A stretch of 64,000 nucleotides of DNA from Kineosporiaceae bacterium SCSIO 59966 (GCA_020881835.1 CP052876.1:1-64000); one strand, 5' to 3'. Positions 1-8,925 are shown, numbered from the stretch's first letter. Notes: generated by a model not told the origin, from the letters alone. Numbers and translations: made by a program.

Positions 1-100
1 CACAGAGTTGTCCACAGGTGTGGGAAACGGGTGACATGGTTGCGTCGGGTCCTCATCTGCTCCGGGCCCGCCCAAGAGGGTGCTGATGCGGACGGACCGG
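1..100. other. oriC: Edge of the dnaA-dnaN intergenic (oriC side)
   Basis: This stretch lies just downstream of the leftward dnaA gene and contains no coding region I can support. One perfect TTGTCCACA DnaA box sits at 8-16. In Streptomyces and mycobacteria the origin lies between dnaA and dnaN, so the bulk of oriC, followed by dnaN, probably continues to the left of this window. Only the edge is visible, so the size of the origin and the number of boxes cannot be judged. Confidence 0.55.
8..16 (+). promoter_or_regulatory. DnaA box TTGTCCACA
   Basis: A 9-bp sequence identical to the high-GC actinobacterial DnaA box form TTGTCCACA. It lies on the dnaN side of dnaA, where oriC is expected. A single box cannot define the origin, but the position fits. 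Confidence 0.6.
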
Positions 101-1552
101 TCAGGCGCGGTGCTGCTGCTTGATCCGGTTGGTCAGCTCGGTGACCTGGTTGTAGATCGAGCGCCGCTCGGTCATGAGCTCGCGGACCTTGCGGTTGGCG
201 TGCATGACCGTGGTGTGGTCGCGGCCACCGAAGGCCTGGCCGATCTTGGGCAGGGACAGCTCGGTGAGCTCCCGGCACAGGTACATCGCGATCTGCCGGG
301 CGGTGACGAGGACCCGTGAGCGCGACGTCCCGCACAGGTCCTCGATGGTCAGCCCGAAGTAGTCGGCGGTCTGCGCCATGATCGTGGACACCGTGATCTC
401 GCCGGCGTCGTCGTCGGTGATGAGGTCCTTGAGCACGACCTCGGCGAGGGCGAGGTCGACCTCGGCGCGGTTGAGGTTCGCGAACGCGGTGACCCGGATC
501 AGGGCGCCCTCGAGCTCCCGGATGTTGGTGGAGATCTTGCTGGCGATGTACTCCAGCACCTCCGGTGGTGCCTGCAGCCGCTCACCGACCGCCTTCTTGC
601 GCAGGATGGCGATCCGGGTCTCCAGGTCCGGCGGCTGGACGTCGGTGATGAGGCCCCACTCGAACCGGGACCGCATCCGCTCCTCGAAGCCGGAGAGCTG
701 CTTGGGCGGCAGGTCCGAGGTGATGACGACCTGCTTGTTGGCGTTGTGCAGCGTGTTGAAGGTGTGGAAGAACTCCTCCTGGGTCTGCACCTTTCCCTGG
801 AGGAACTGGATGTCGTCGATGAGCAGGACGTCGACGTCCCGGTAGCGGCGCTGGAAGGCGCTCGCCTTGTCGTCCCGGATCGAGTTGATGAACTCGTTGG
901 TGAACTCCTCGGAGTTCACGTACCGCACCCGCACGCCGCCGTAGAGGTGCTGGGCGTAGTGGCCGATCGCGTGCAGGAGGTGCGTCTTGCCCAGCCCGGA
1001 CTCGCCGTAGACGAACAGCGGGTTGTAGGCCTTGGCCGGGGCCTCGGCGACGGCGACCGCCGCGGCGTGCGCGAACCGGTTGGAGGCACCGATGACGAAG
1101 GTGTCGAAGGTGTACTTGGGGTTGAGCCGGGCCGGCTCCACCTCCCGGCCGCGCTCACGCTCACGACGTGAGCCCACCGGCCGGGGCGGGAAGACGTCGG
1201 CGACGTCCGGACTGTCGGTGCCGAGCAGGTCGGTGTCCTCGGTGCCGTCGCCGTGGTCGCTGCTGTCGTCGGCGAGGTGGTCCAGGTCGATGGCGGGGTC
1301 GACGGTCACCGCGAGCCGCACCGGCTGACCCAGCTGGTCGGCGAGCGCCTCCAGGACCGGTTCACGCACCCGCTGCTCGAGGATCTCCTTGGTCAGCTCG
1401 TTCGGGACGGCGAGCAGCGCCGTGCCGTCGAGGACGCCGAGCGGGCGGGTCAGGCGCAGGAAGCCCAGCTGCTGGGCGCTCACCCGGTCGTCCGAGCCGA
1501 GGGCGCCGACCACCGTCCGCCAGAGCTGGTGCAGGTCCGTCGGCTCACTCAT
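101..1552 (-). CDS. dnaA: Chromosomal replication initiator DnaA
   Basis: 483-residue initiator that binds DnaA boxes at oriC and opens the origin. The order is: N-terminal interaction domain (about 1-85), a short acidic and Arg-rich linker (about 90-140), the AAA+ core starting near YTFDTFVIG, Walker A GESGLGKT at 183-190 and Walker [10 protein letters not shown], and the C-terminal DNA-binding domain with the signature [11 protein letters not shown]. The length is normal for an actinobacterium, where the linker varies. The start is ATG at 1552. The gene is transcribed away from rpmH and towards the oriC side; a DnaA box in its upstream region suggests autoregulation. Confidence 0.98.
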   Translation of the reverse strand: MSEPTDLHQLWRTVVGALGSDDRVSAQQLGFLRLTRPLGVLDGTALLAVPNELTKEILEQRVREPVLEALADQLGQPVRLAVTVDPAIDLDHLADDSSDHGDGTEDTDLLGTDSPDVADVFPPRPVGSRRERERGREVEPARLNPKYTFDTFVIGASNRFAHAAAVAVAEAPAKAYNPLFVYGESGLGKTHLLHAIGHYAQHLYGGVRVRYVNSEEFTNEFINSIRDDKASAFQRRYRDVDVLLIDDIQFLQGKVQTQEEFFHTFNTLHNANKQVVITSDLPPKQLSGFEERMRSRFEWGLITDVQPPDLETRIAILRKKAVGERLQAPPEVLEYIASKISTNIRELEGALIRVTAFANLNRAEVDLALAEVVLKDLITDDDAGEITVSTIMAQTADYFGLTIEDLCGTSRSRVLVTARQIAMYLCRELTELSLPKIGQAFGGRDHTTVMHANRKVRELMTERRSIYNQVTELTNRIKQQHRA

Positions 1553-1637
1553 CGGCGCTGGTCCACGAGCCTGTGCTCCTCCACGACCGGTCCCCCTCTA
1601 CGACGGTGCCCTGTGCACGTCGGCGCGCGGTGCCGTC

Positions 1638-1665
1638 GACGCCGGACGGCGACCCGTCCGGCGTC
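1638..1665 (-). promoter_or_regulatory. Perfect hairpin in the dnaA leader
   Basis: Two perfectly complementary 12-base arms (1638-1649 and 1654-1665) separated by a 4-base loop, about 85 bp before the dnaA start. A weak -10-like TCTACT lies just upstream on the minus strand (1673-1668), so the hairpin would fall at or near the 5' end of the dnaA transcript. It could protect or fold the leader. No U-run follows, so it does not look like an ordinary terminator. Confidence 0.4.
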
Positions 1666-1703
1666 CTAGTAGACCGCATCGGGGACGCTCGCCGTCCACA
1701 GGG

Positions 1704-1712
1704 TTGTCCACA
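1704..1712 (+). promoter_or_regulatory. DnaA box upstream of dnaA
   Basis: Exact TTGTCCACA, followed at 1716-1720 by an inverted TGTGG. It sits about 150 bp before the dnaA start and immediately upstream of the putative dnaA promoter, as expected for DnaA autoregulation. Confidence 0.55.
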
Positions 1713-1869
1713 CGCTGTGGAGAGACCCGTCCTCGGGGCGTCGCTGGGACCGCGCCCCTGTCCGCGGCCGTGGACGGCGACGGGTGACCGACGGCGCAGG
1801 ACGGTAACAACACCGCCGCCCCGGGACAAGGGTCGCGGCGAGGTGTTGAGCTGGTCGGCGGCACTCTGT

Positions 1870-1899
1870 TTGACCCCCGTCGGGGACGGACCGTACCGT
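1870..1899 (+). promoter_or_regulatory. Candidate rpmH promoter
   Basis: TTGACC at 1870-1875 and TACCGT at 1894-1899 with an 18-bp spacer, about 130 bp before rpmH. These match housekeeping actinobacterial -35/-10 elements moderately well. Assigned by eye only. Confidence 0.4.
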
Positions 1900-2028
1900 G
1901 GGGTGCTGCCGTGTCACCGGCCCCTGTCGCATGTCCACGCGCTCTGCGTGCGTGGACGTCCGGTGGCGGCCGACGACCGCCGTCCCCGTGCGCCCCGCAC
2001 GGTCGGAGCCGTGGAGTGTGGAGAAACA

Positions 2029-2166
2029 GTGAGCAAGCGGACCTTCCAGCCGAACAACCGTCGCCGCGCCAGGAACCACGGGTTCCGGCACCGGATGCGT
2101 ACCCGCGCCGGGCGGGCCATCCTGGCTGCCCGTCGTCGCAAGGGCCGCAGCGAGCTCTCCGCCTGA
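2029..2166 (+). CDS. rpmH: 50S ribosomal protein L34
   Basis: 45-residue, highly basic L34 of the large ribosomal subunit. It begins with the family hallmark [19 protein letters not shown] and continues with the expected [19 protein letters not shown]. The GTG at 2029 gives the exact family length; longer upstream frames are not conserved. It is first in the rightward rpmH-rnpA-yidD-yidC-khpB-rsmG-parAB gene line, the classical arrangement next to dnaA, and is transcribed divergently from dnaA. Confidence 0.98.
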   Translation: MSKRTFQPNNRRRARNHGFRHRMRTRAGRAILAARRRKGRSELSA

Positions 2167-2182
2167 TCCGAGTCGCGACGTC

Positions 2183-2551
2183 GTGCTGCCGGCCGCTCAC
2201 CGGATGCGCCGGTCGAAGGACATCGACCGGACGGTCCGGCGTGGGGTGCGCGCCGGACGCAGCCGGCTCGTCGTGCACCTGGTCCCGGACCTGCAGCACG
2301 GGCCGGACGCTCCGGTGACCGTGGCGTTCGCGGTCTCGCGCGCTGTCGGGAACGCCGTCACCCGCAACCGGGTCCGGCGGCGGCTGCGGCACCTCATGGC
2401 CGCCCGTCTCGGGGCCCTGCCCGCAGGGGCCGGGGTCGTCGTCCGCGCCCTGCCCCCGGCGGCGAGCGCCTCGTCCGCCGAGCTCGGCGCGGAGCTGGAC
2501 TCCGCCGTCCGCGTCGTCCTCCGGCGATCGTCCCGGCACGGGACGTCGTGA
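2183..2551 (+). CDS. rnpA: Ribonuclease P protein component
   Basis: 122-residue basic protein subunit that assists the RNase P ribozyme in tRNA 5' processing. The N-terminal [14 protein letters not shown] is typical of RnpA, and the central RNR signature is present within [13 protein letters not shown]. The start is GTG 2183, only 16 bp after rpmH. Its TGA overlaps the GTG of yidD by 4 bp, so the genes are translationally linked. The length is normal. Confidence 0.96.
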   Translation: MLPAAHRMRRSKDIDRTVRRGVRAGRSRLVVHLVPDLQHGPDAPVTVAFAVSRAVGNAVTRNRVRRRLRHLMAARLGALPAGAGVVVRALPPAASASSAELGAELDSAVRVVLRRSSRHGTS

Positions 2552-2838
2552 ACGGCGCCCGGCCGGACGGCGTCCTGGGCCTGCTCCGTCGCCTGCCCGC
2601 TCTCGCCCTCATCGGCCTCGTGCGGGTCTACCAGCTGCTGGTGTCGCCGCTGCTGGGGCAGACCTGCAAGTACTACCCGTCGTGCTCGGCGTACGCGGTG
2701 GGTGCCCTGCGCGAGCACGGCGCCGTCCGTGGCACCGGTATGGCGGTGTGGCGAGTGCTGCGGTGCAACCCGTGGAGCGCCGGCGGCGTCGACCACGTCC
2801 CGCCCCGCCGGGACCGGCAGCCGACCCGCGTGCCGTAG
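2548..2838 (+). CDS. yidD: Membrane protein insertion efficiency factor YidD
   Basis: 96-residue small protein of the YidD/HlyA-like family, which helps YidC insert inner-membrane proteins. The family core is visible as the run from [10 protein letters not shown] to [11 protein letters not shown], with the conserved cysteines, followed by [14 protein letters not shown]. An amphipathic N-terminal helix (about 10-35) fits membrane-surface association. It overlaps rnpA by 4 bp and precedes yidC. Confidence 0.96.
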   Translation: MNGARPDGVLGLLRRLPALALIGLVRVYQLLVSPLLGQTCKYYPSCSAYAVGALREHGAVRGTGMAVWRVLRCNPWSAGGVDHVPPRRDRQPTRVP

Positions 2839-2904
2839 ACCTAGACCAGAGACCGGTAGCCGTGCCTGCCGGTTGCTACCCGCCCGACCGCCAGGAGCCC
2901 GACC

Positions 2905-3909
2905 GTGGGAATTCTCAAGCCGCTCGAGATCGCCGTCGCGTGGATCATGGTTCAGTTCCACGCGCTGCTGACGACCCTCGGGATGGACGAGGCGGGCGGC
3001 TGGACCTGGGCGCTGAGCATCGTCGGCCTCGTCGTCGTCATCCGCATCCTGCTCATCCCGCTGTTCGTCCGGCAGATCAAGGCGTCCCGCGGCATGCAGC
3101 TCATCCAGCCGGAGCTGCGCAAGATCCAGGCGAAGTACAAGGGGAAGACCGACCCGGCCAGCCGTCAGGCGATGACCGAGGAGACGATGGCGCTCTACAA
3201 GAGCTCCGGGACGAACCCCTTCTCCTCGTGCCTGCCGATCCTGCTGCAGGCACCGATCTTCTTCGCTCTGTTCCGGGTGCTCAACGAGTACGTCGGCAAG
3301 CGGCAGGCCATCGGTCCGCTCACCGAGGAGCTCGCCGTCCAGGCCAACGAGGCGAGCCTCATGGGTGCCCGGCTGTCGTCCACGTTCCTCAACTCGGACG
3401 ACATCAGCGTCAAGGTGCTGACAGTCATCCTGATCGTCGCGATGTCGGCGACGACGTTCATCACGCAGAAGCAGCTGATGACGAAGAACATGCCGGCCGC
3501 GGCGCTGGACAACCCCTTCGCCCAGCAGCAGAAGATCATGCTGTACGCCCTGCCGGTGATCTTCGCCGTGTCGGGCGTGAACTTCCCGATCGGCGTGCTC
3601 ATCTACTGGCTCACGACGAACCTGTGGTCGATGGGGCAGCAGCTGTTCGTCATCCGGCGGATGCCGGCGCCCGGCTCCCCGGCTGAGAAGGCGCTCCAGG
3701 AGCGCAAGGCCCGGCGCGGCCGCGGATCGTCGGCGGTGACGCCGGCCGCCGAGGCCGGGACGACGGCCGGCGGGGGGACGACGCAGGTGATCGAGCCGAC
3801 CAAGCCCCGGGGTCAGCGGCCGCAGCCCAAGCGCAAGGACCGTCGTCGGTCGGGGACCCGCCCAGCCAAGGGCTCGGGCGGTGGGTCGGGAGCCCGCCGC
3901 TCCACCTGA
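2905..3909 (+). CDS. yidC: Membrane protein insertase YidC
   Basis: 334-residue YidC/Oxa1 insertase of the Gram-positive type, lacking the large periplasmic domain of proteobacteria. Hydrophobic segments occur around 10-25, 30-60, 105-125, 165-185 and 210-240. A conserved hydrophilic cytoplasmic loop carries the basic KIQAKYKGKTDPA segment. The C-terminal ~70 residues are rich in Arg, Lys and Gly, a tail that commonly contacts ribosomes. The start is GTG 2905 behind a CAGGAG ribosome-binding site. It probably works with YidD encoded just upstream. Confidence 0.96.
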   Translation: MGILKPLEIAVAWIMVQFHALLTTLGMDEAGGWTWALSIVGLVVVIRILLIPLFVRQIKASRGMQLIQPELRKIQAKYKGKTDPASRQAMTEETMALYKSSGTNPFSSCLPILLQAPIFFALFRVLNEYVGKRQAIGPLTEELAVQANEASLMGARLSSTFLNSDDISVKVLTVILIVAMSATTFITQKQLMTKNMPAAALDNPFAQQQKIMLYALPVIFAVSGVNFPIGVLIYWLTTNLWSMGQQLFVIRRMPAPGSPAEKALQERKARRGRGSSAVTPAAEAGTTAGGGTTQVIEPTKPRGQRPQPKRKDRRRSGTRPAKGSGGGSGARRST

Positions 3910-3936
3910 CGCCGCTGACCTGCGCTACATCTCCTG

Positions 3937-3997
3937 CTAGATCCTTCTAGATGCCGCTAGACCCTTCGAGAACCCGCCGAGACGCTGCGAGACCCTG
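3937..3997 (+). repeat. Short ~10-bp periodic repeat between yidC and khpB
   Basis: Six degenerate units begin at 3937, 3947, 3957, 3967, 3978 and 3988. The first three start CTAGA and the last three CGAGA. The spacing is 10, 10, 10, 11 and 10 bp, about one helical turn. The array ends 39 bp before the khpB start codon. No terminator shape is evident and its function is unknown. Confidence 0.5.
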
Positions 3998-4036
3998 GTG
4001 GTCGGCCGACCACCGCACCGACGCAAGGAGCCTGTC

Positions 4037-4609
4037 GTGACCGACTCCCCTCACCTGACGCCCGACGTGGATGCACCACCGGCGGCGTCCGCTCCCGGCT
4101 CGCGGAGCCGCACGGGATCCGGGTCCGCTGCCTCGTCCCGCCTCGAGGAGGAGGGCGACGTCGCTGCGGACTACCTCGAGGAGCTGCTCGACATCGCCGA
4201 CCTGGACGGCGACATCGACATCGACGTGGAGAACGGACGTGCCACGGTCTCCATCGTGGCCGACCCGGTCGCCTCCCGGTCCCTGCGCGCTCTTGTCGGC
4301 CGGGACGGAGAGGTGCTCGAGGCTCTTCAGGAGCTCACGCGACTTGCCGTGCAGACGAGTACCGGTGAGCGCAGCCGGCTCATGCTCGACGTCGCGGGGT
4401 ACCGGGCCGCCCGCCGTGAGGAGCTCGAGGCCCTCGCCGAGCGCGCCGTCGCCGAGGTGCGGCGCAGCGGGGAGCCGGTGCGGCTCGAGCCGATGACGCC
4501 GTTCGAGCGCAAGGTGGTTCACGACGCGGTGGCCGCCGCCGGCCTGCGCAGCGAGTCCGAGGGCGAGGAGCCCGAGCGGCGCGTCGTCGTGCTGTCACCG
4601 CAGGAGTGA
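4037..4609 (+). CDS. khpB: KhpB/Jag-like KH-R3H RNA-binding protein
   Basis: 190-residue single-strand nucleic-acid-binding protein. After a Pro/Ser/Arg-rich N-terminus, a KH-like domain (about 45-115) carries ALVGRDGEVLEALQELT, the GxxG-type loop. An R3H domain (about 118-180) holds the ERSRLMLDVAGYRAARRE motif and MTPFERKVVHDAV. The GTG at 4037 follows a strong AAGGAG at 4025-4030; a further upstream GTG at 3998 lies within the periodic repeat region and lacks such a site. The position after yidC is the classical place for jag, equivalent to Rv3920c in M. tuberculosis. Confidence 0.93.
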   Translation: MTDSPHLTPDVDAPPAASAPGSRSRTGSGSAASSRLEEEGDVAADYLEELLDIADLDGDIDIDVENGRATVSIVADPVASRSLRALVGRDGEVLEALQELTRLAVQTSTGERSRLMLDVAGYRAARREELEALAERAVAEVRRSGEPVRLEPMTPFERKVVHDAVAAAGLRSESEGEEPERRVVVLSPQE

Positions 4610-4649
4610 CCATGCAGCGTCGGTACCGGTTCTCCGCGAGGGGCTGCCG

Positions 4650-5333
4650 GTGACGGACCCGACATCGCCAGCACGCGGTCACGTGGAGCCCGCGCCCGCC
4701 GCCGCGTCCACCGTCTTCGGTGCGCGACTGCCCGTCGCGGAGCGTTTCGTCGAGCACCTGGCGACGACGGCCGTCGAGTGGGGCCTGCTCGGCCCCCGTG
4801 AGCTGCCGCGACTGTGGAGCCGGCACGTCCTCAACTGCGCAGTGCTCGCCGAGCTCGTGCCCGAAGGTGTGGCGGTCGTCGACCTCGGCAGCGGCGCGGG
4901 GCTACCCGGCATCGCGCTCGCCGTCGCGCGACCCGACCTGCGGATCACTCTCGTCGAGCCTTTGGAACGCCGGGTGGCCTGGTTGGAGTCCGTCGTCGCC
5001 GACCTGGGCCTCGACGTCGTGGTGCGTCGGGCCCGGGCCGAGGACCTCCACGGCGAGCTCGCCGCGCCGGTCGTCACCGCCCGTGCCGTTGCTCCACTGC
5101 GACGTCTCGCGGAGTGGGGGCTGCCGCTGGTCGAGCCCGGTGGGGAGCTGCTGGCGATCAAGGGGCGGACGGCGCGGGACGAGCTGGACGCCGCCCGCCC
5201 CGCCCTCAGTCGTCTGGGAGCCGCTGGCGCCGACGTCGTCGAGTGCGGCGCCGACCTCCTGCAGACCCCGACGACCGTGGTCCGGGTTAGGGTCGCGGTC
5301 GCCAGCGGACGGACTGGGAGGAGGGCGCGGTGA
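4650..5333 (+). CDS. rsmG: 16S rRNA (guanine527-N7)-methyltransferase RsmG
   Basis: 227-residue SAM-dependent methyltransferase that modifies G527 of 16S rRNA; loss gives low-level streptomycin resistance in other bacteria. The family motifs are visible: LGPRELPRLWSRHVLNCAVL near the N-terminus, the SAM-binding VVDLGSGAGLPGIALA (about 74-89), and VTARAVAPL in the catalytic half. The start is GTG 4650. The stop overlaps the parA GTG by 4 bp, matching the gid-parA coupling of actinobacteria. Confidence 0.95.
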   Translation: MTDPTSPARGHVEPAPAAASTVFGARLPVAERFVEHLATTAVEWGLLGPRELPRLWSRHVLNCAVLAELVPEGVAVVDLGSGAGLPGIALAVARPDLRITLVEPLERRVAWLESVVADLGLDVVVRRARAEDLHGELAAPVVTARAVAPLRRLAEWGLPLVEPGGELLAIKGRTARDELDAARPALSRLGAAGADVVECGADLLQTPTTVVRVRVAVASGRTGRRAR

Positions 5334-6490
5334 GTGAGGCGGTCCGTGTCGCACGTGGCCTGGGCTGGCCCGAGCCGGACAGGTCCTCGACCGGTTCCGC
5401 ACCGCGAGCCCGGCCTACCGGGCTCGGGTGGCCAGGACCGCGTCCGTCCTCGGAGGCCAGCGTCAAGGCCAGCACCGAGGGACATGGACCCGCAGCTGTT
5501 TCACGTGAATCGAGCGGCGAGGATCCGGTTCCACGTGAAACGGAGCCGGACGAGGACACTCGGCGCGAGCTCGCCGACGTCATCCCGGAGGCGGATGACA
5601 CCACCCCCCTGGCCCGCAGTGTCGCCGAGGACGCTCGTCGGCGGATCCAGCTGTCCGGGCGTCGTCTGCCGCGACCGGAGCAGACCCGGGTCCTGACCGT
5701 CGCCAACCAGAAGGGCGGGGTCGGCAAGACGACCACCGCGGTGAACATCGCCGCCGCGCTCGCCCAGGCGGGTCTGCAGGTGCTCGTCATCGACACCGAC
5801 CCCCAGGGCAACGCCTCGACCGCCCTCGGGATCGAGCACCACGCCGAGGTGCCGGGGGTGTACGACGTACTCGTCGAGGGTGTCCCGCTCGCGGACGTCG
5901 TCCAGCCCTGTCCCGACGTCCCGGGGTTGCGCGCCGCTCCGGCCACCATCGACCTCGCCGGAGCGGAGATCGAGCTCGTCTCCATGGTCGCCAGGGAGAC
6001 CCGGCTCCGGCGTGCGCTCGAGACGTTTCTCGAGGGTGCTGAGGAGCGAGGAGAGCCGCGCGTCGACTACGTGCTCATCGACTGCCCGCCGAGCCTGGGC
6101 CTGCTCACCGTCAACGCGTTCTGCGCCGCGCAGGAGGTGCTCATCCCGATCCAGTGCGAGTACTACGCCCTGGAGGGACTGACGCAGCTGCTGAAGAACA
6201 TCGAACTCATCAGAGGTCACCTCAACCCCACGCTGCACGTGTCGACGATTCTGCTGACCATGTACGACGGACGGACCCGGCTGGCCGCCCAGGTCGCCGA
6301 GGAGGTGCGCAACCATTTTCCCGACGTGGTGCTGCGGACGACCGTCCCCCGATCGGTACGGATCAGCGAGGCGCCGAGCCACGGTCAGACGGTGATGACC
6401 TACGATCCGGGATCAAGTGGCGCGCTGTCCTACCTGGCGGCCGCCCGGGAGCTGGCCGAGCGGGCTGAGCAGCACGGGGCATCTGTGTGA
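5330..6490 (+). CDS. parA: Chromosome partitioning ATPase ParA (Soj)
   Basis: 386-residue deviant Walker A ATPase that, with ParB, segregates newly replicated origins. The ATPase core starts near residue 120 and has the signature KGGVGKTT at 128-135, [12 protein letters not shown], and the late [16 protein letters not shown]. The first ~115 residues are a low-complexity Pro/Ser/Glu-rich extension that is variable in the family. Two parS-like sites lie within the DNA encoding this extension. GTG 5330 overlaps rsmG by 4 bp; a later start cannot be excluded, but the coupled start is reasonable. Confidence 0.96.
   Translation: MSEAVRVARGLGWPEPDRSSTGSAPRARPTGLGWPGPRPSSEASVKASTEGHGPAAVSRESSGEDPVPRETEPDEDTRRELADVIPEADDTTPLARSVAEDARRRIQLSGRRLPRPEQTRVLTVANQKGGVGKTTTAVNIAAALAQAGLQVLVIDTDPQGNASTALGIEHHAEVPGVYDVLVEGVPLADVVQPCPDVPGLRAAPATIDLAGAEIELVSMVARETRLRRALETFLEGAEERGEPRVDYVLIDCPPSLGLLTVNAFCAAQEVLIPIQCEYYALEGLTQLLKNIELIRGHLNPTLHVSTILLTMYDGRTRLAAQVAEEVRNHFPDVVLRTTVPRSVRISEAPSHGQTVMTYDPGSSGALSYLAAARELAERAEQHGASV
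5497..5512. promoter_or_regulatory. parS: parS-like centromere site 1
   Basis: TGTTTCACGTGAATCG matches the bacterial parS consensus TGTTTCACGTGAAACA at 14 of 16 positions, with the central TTTCACGTGAA intact. It lies inside the parA coding sequence, where it encodes part of AVSRESS. ParB binding is inferred from the match and the location. Confidence 0.8.
5527..5542. promoter_or_regulatory. parS: parS-like centromere site 2
   Basis: GGTTCCACGTGAAACG matches the parS consensus at 13 of 16 positions and keeps the CACGTGAAAC half. It is 30 bp centre to centre from site 1, about three helical turns, so both sites lie on the same DNA face. It also lies within parA. Confidence 0.7.
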
Positions 6491-6524
6491 CGAACGAGGA
6501 GACCATGACGAGCGAGGAGACACG

Positions 6525-7652
6525 GTGAGCGACAGGCGTCGTGGTCTGGGCCGGGGACTGGGAGCGCTCATCCCGGCCGCCCCTGCCGGTGGCCGACCGG
6601 TCGGGGACCGGCCGGTCGACGTGTTCTTCCCGGGCGCCGCGCGGGACGACGAGGCGGAGACCGAGGGGGTCTCTGGTTCTGACACAGGCGGCGGCGCCAC
6701 CCCGTCCGCTGACAGTCGTGATGGTTTCACGGGAAACGACGACGCGGACGCCGGTGGCACCGCGGCACCGGAGGGTCTGCTGCCGGTACCCGGCGCCCAG
6801 TTCGCGGAGATCCCCGTCGACTGGATCCGGCCCAACCCGCGACAGCCTCGCCAGGTGTTCGACGAGGACGCTCTCGCTGAGCTCGTGCACTCGGTCCGGG
6901 AGATCGGGGTGCTCCAGCCGATCGTCGTCCGGGAGGTTCCGGACGACGTCCCCGAGGGTGAGTCGCGCTACGAGCTGGTGATGGGCGAACGGCGGTGGCG
7001 GGCCGCCCAGCGGGCCGGGCTGGAGACCGTGCCGGCCATCGTCCGGGACACCGGCGAGAACGATCTGCTGCGGGACGCGCTGCTGGAGAACCTCCACCGG
7101 GCCGACCTGAACCCGCTGGAGGAGGCCGCCGCCTACCAGCAGCTCCTCGACGACTTCGCCTGTACCCACGACGAGCTGGCCGCCCGCATCGGCCGGTCGC
7201 GACCGCAGATCTCCAACACCCTGCGTCTGCTGCGGCTGCCGCCTCTGGTCCAGCGGCGGGTGGCGGCGGGCGTGCTGTCCGCCGGGCACGCCCGGGCGCT
7301 GCTCGGGCTGTCCGACGGCGCGGCGATGGAACGACTCGCCCAGCGGATCGTCGCCGAGGGCCTGTCGGTGCGGGCCACGGAGGAGATCGTCGCGGTCGGG
7401 GGCGACGACGAGCCACCGGCTCCCCGGCGTCGCCCTCGAGCTGGCGAGCGGCACGAGGCGCTCGACGCGCTCGCCGAGCGGCTGTCCGACCGGTTCGACA
7501 CCCGGGTCTCCGTCGCCCTCGGACGCCGGAAGGGCCGGTTGACGGTGGAGTTCGCGACCCTCGAGGACCTCAACCGGATCGTCGAGATGCTCGCCCCTGG
7601 TGACGCCGGCGTGCTGCGCGGCCGTACCTCGTCGGCGCCCGACCAGGACTGA
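6525..7652 (+). CDS. parB: Chromosome partitioning protein ParB (Spo0J)
   Basis: 375-residue centromere-binding CTPase. It opens with [16 protein letters not shown], the short N-terminal ParA-interacting box. After an acidic linker come the ParB/Srx domain (about 85-175) with [12 protein letters not shown] and [16 protein letters not shown] (the GERRWRA box that binds CTP), then the HTH domain with [19 protein letters not shown]. The C-terminal ~70 residues form the dimerisation region. GTG 6525 is preceded by GAGGAG at 6513-6518. A third parS-like sequence lies inside its linker-coding region. Confidence 0.96.
   Translation: MSDRRRGLGRGLGALIPAAPAGGRPVGDRPVDVFFPGAARDDEAETEGVSGSDTGGGATPSADSRDGFTGNDDADAGGTAAPEGLLPVPGAQFAEIPVDWIRPNPRQPRQVFDEDALAELVHSVREIGVLQPIVVREVPDDVPEGESRYELVMGERRWRAAQRAGLETVPAIVRDTGENDLLRDALLENLHRADLNPLEEAAAYQQLLDDFACTHDELAARIGRSRPQISNTLRLLRLPPLVQRRVAAGVLSAGHARALLGLSDGAAMERLAQRIVAEGLSVRATEEIVAVGGDDEPPAPRRRPRAGERHEALDALAERLSDRFDTRVSVALGRRKGRLTVEFATLEDLNRIVEMLAPGDAGVLRGRTSSAPDQD
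6723..6738. promoter_or_regulatory. Weaker parS-like site inside parB
   Basis: GGTTTCACGGGAAACG matches the parS consensus at 13 of 16 positions, but the central CACGTG is broken to CACGGG. It may be a low-affinity or decayed site. It is assigned because of its symmetry and its proximity to the two sites in parA. Confidence 0.45.
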
Positions 7653-7959
7653 GCCGGACACTCCTGCCCGGCAGTCCTGGGCTCCCGCATCGATTGCGCA
7701 CGGAGACCGAGGCGTGGCCTCGTTCCTCTTGTACCTTCTGCTCTTCAGTGATGTCGTGCGGAAGTACGCGACTGGAGGCGGTGCTCGCGTCGGGTGTGGA
7801 AAGCCAGGTTCACCGAGCCGCACCGACGAGCCGTCGAGCCGGCGGGACGACAACGGAACTGTGACTCGAACGTACGTACGACAACTGACAGCCTGCCTCG
7901 CTCTCGACGGGCTGCCGCCGCCTGCCTCGCCCCGGTCCTCGACAAGGCCGGGTCCGTCC
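7653..7959. other. parB-ddl convergent intergenic, no gene seen
   Basis: 307 bp between the convergent ends of parB and the leftward ddl gene. I see no recognisable gene, tRNA or strong terminator hairpin. A short perfect palindrome CGTACGTACG lies around 7870. The base composition is lower in GC than the flanking genes. Confidence 0.5.
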
Positions 7960-8925
7960 TCACCCCCGTCGGGCGAGGGCCCGCTCGACGAGTCGCCGGT
8001 ACACCCAGCCGTGGTCGTCACCGGCGGCGGTGAGTCCCTGCGGCAGCAGTGACAGCTCCGTCATGCCGGGCGCGACGTTGGTCTCCAGGAACCACGGCGT
8101 GCCCTCGGCGTCGACGATGAGGTCCGTCCGGGACAGGTCGCGCAGGCCGAGCGTGCGGTGCGCGGTGAGCGCTGCCTCGGCTGCCGCGCTCGCCGCCTTC
8201 TCCTCGAGCCGGGCCGGAACGAAGTACTCGGTCCCGCCGGCGGTGTACCGGGCGTCGTAGCCGTAGACCGTGCCGGCGGCAGGCACGATCTCCACCGCGG
8301 GCAGGGCGCGCGGTGCCTCCTCGTCGGCGACCACGCTGACGGCCACCTCCGTGCCGCGAACCGCGCGCTCGACGAGGGCGACCTCGCCGTAGCCGTAGCA
8401 GTCGACCATCGCCCGCGGCAGCTCCGAGGGCTCCTCGACGACGCTCACCCCCAGCGCGGAGCCGCCGCGGGCCGGCTTGACCGCCAGGGGCAGCCCGAGC
8501 CGGTCGACGAGGGCTGCGAGCACCGCCCGCGCCCCGAGCTCACGGAACACCGAGTGCGGCAGGGCCACCCCGGTCGGCACGGCGAGCCCGGCTGCGGCCA
8601 CCACGGACCGCGCCACCGGCTTGTCGAACGCCCGGCGGCACGCGGCCGGCTCGGCGCCGACGTACGGCAGGTCGAGCAGCTCCAGGACGTCGCGGACCGC
8701 GCCGTCCTCGCCGGTCGAGCCGTGCAGCAGCGGCCACACGACGTCCGGACGGTCGGACTCGAGGGAGGGCAGGAGGTCCGCGTCGACGTCGCGGGTGGTG
8801 ACCTCGCAGCCGGCGGCGCGCAGCGCCTCGGCGACACGGCGCCCCGACCGCAGCGACACGTCACGCTCGTGGGACAGGCCGCCGGCCAGCACGAGGACTC
8901 GGGGACCGGTGCCGCTGCTCGCCAT
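7960..8925 (-). CDS. ddl: D-alanine--D-alanine ligase
   Basis: 321-residue ATP-grasp ligase that makes D-Ala-D-Ala for peptidoglycan precursors in the cytoplasm. The N-terminal VLVLAGGLSHERDVSLRSG is the Ddl signature. The ATP-grasp core shows VWPLLHGSTGEDGAVRDVLELL, LAVKPARGGSALGVS and the C-terminal FLETNVAPGMT metal-binding segment. It is slightly shorter than typical (330-370). ATG 8925 follows CCGAGGAGC on the minus strand; upstream in-frame starts lie in a low-complexity region and are unlikely. Its closest neighbour is an aminotransferase transcribed the same way, 82 bp upstream. Confidence 0.93.
   Translation of the reverse strand: MASSGTGPRVLVLAGGLSHERDVSLRSGRRVAEALRAAGCEVTTRDVDADLLPSLESDRPDVVWPLLHGSTGEDGAVRDVLELLDLPYVGAEPAACRRAFDKPVARSVVAAAGLAVPTGVALPHSVFRELGARAVLAALVDRLGLPLAVKPARGGSALGVSVVEEPSELPRAMVDCYGYGEVALVERAVRGTEVAVSVVADEEAPRALPAVEIVPAAGTVYGYDARYTAGGTEYFVPARLEEKAASAAAEAALTAHRTLGLRDLSRTDLIVDAEGTPWFLETNVAPGMTELSLLPQGLTAAGDDHGWVYRRLVERALARRG

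Larger units (their letters stand above)
1553..2028. promoter_or_regulatory. Divergent dnaA / rpmH control region
   Basis: 476 bp without a credible gene between divergent dnaA and rpmH. It holds a DnaA box at 1704-1712, a shorter GTCCACA at 1694-1700, a perfect 12-bp-arm hairpin at 1638-1665 on the dnaA side, and a TTGACC/TACCGT promoter candidate at 1870-1899 facing rpmH. Open frames crossing it show no family I recognise and look like GC-driven shadows. Confidence 0.6.

Noticed and set aside
1168-2166. Long frame running through the dnaA-rpmH region into rpmH
   Set aside because: Only the last 45 codons from GTG 2029 match L34; the rest is antisense to dnaA or noncoding and arises from the high GC content.
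7653-7959. tRNA or small RNA gene between parB and ddl
   Set aside because: No cloverleaf, T-loop GTTCGAAT-type sequence or CCA end could be found by eye.
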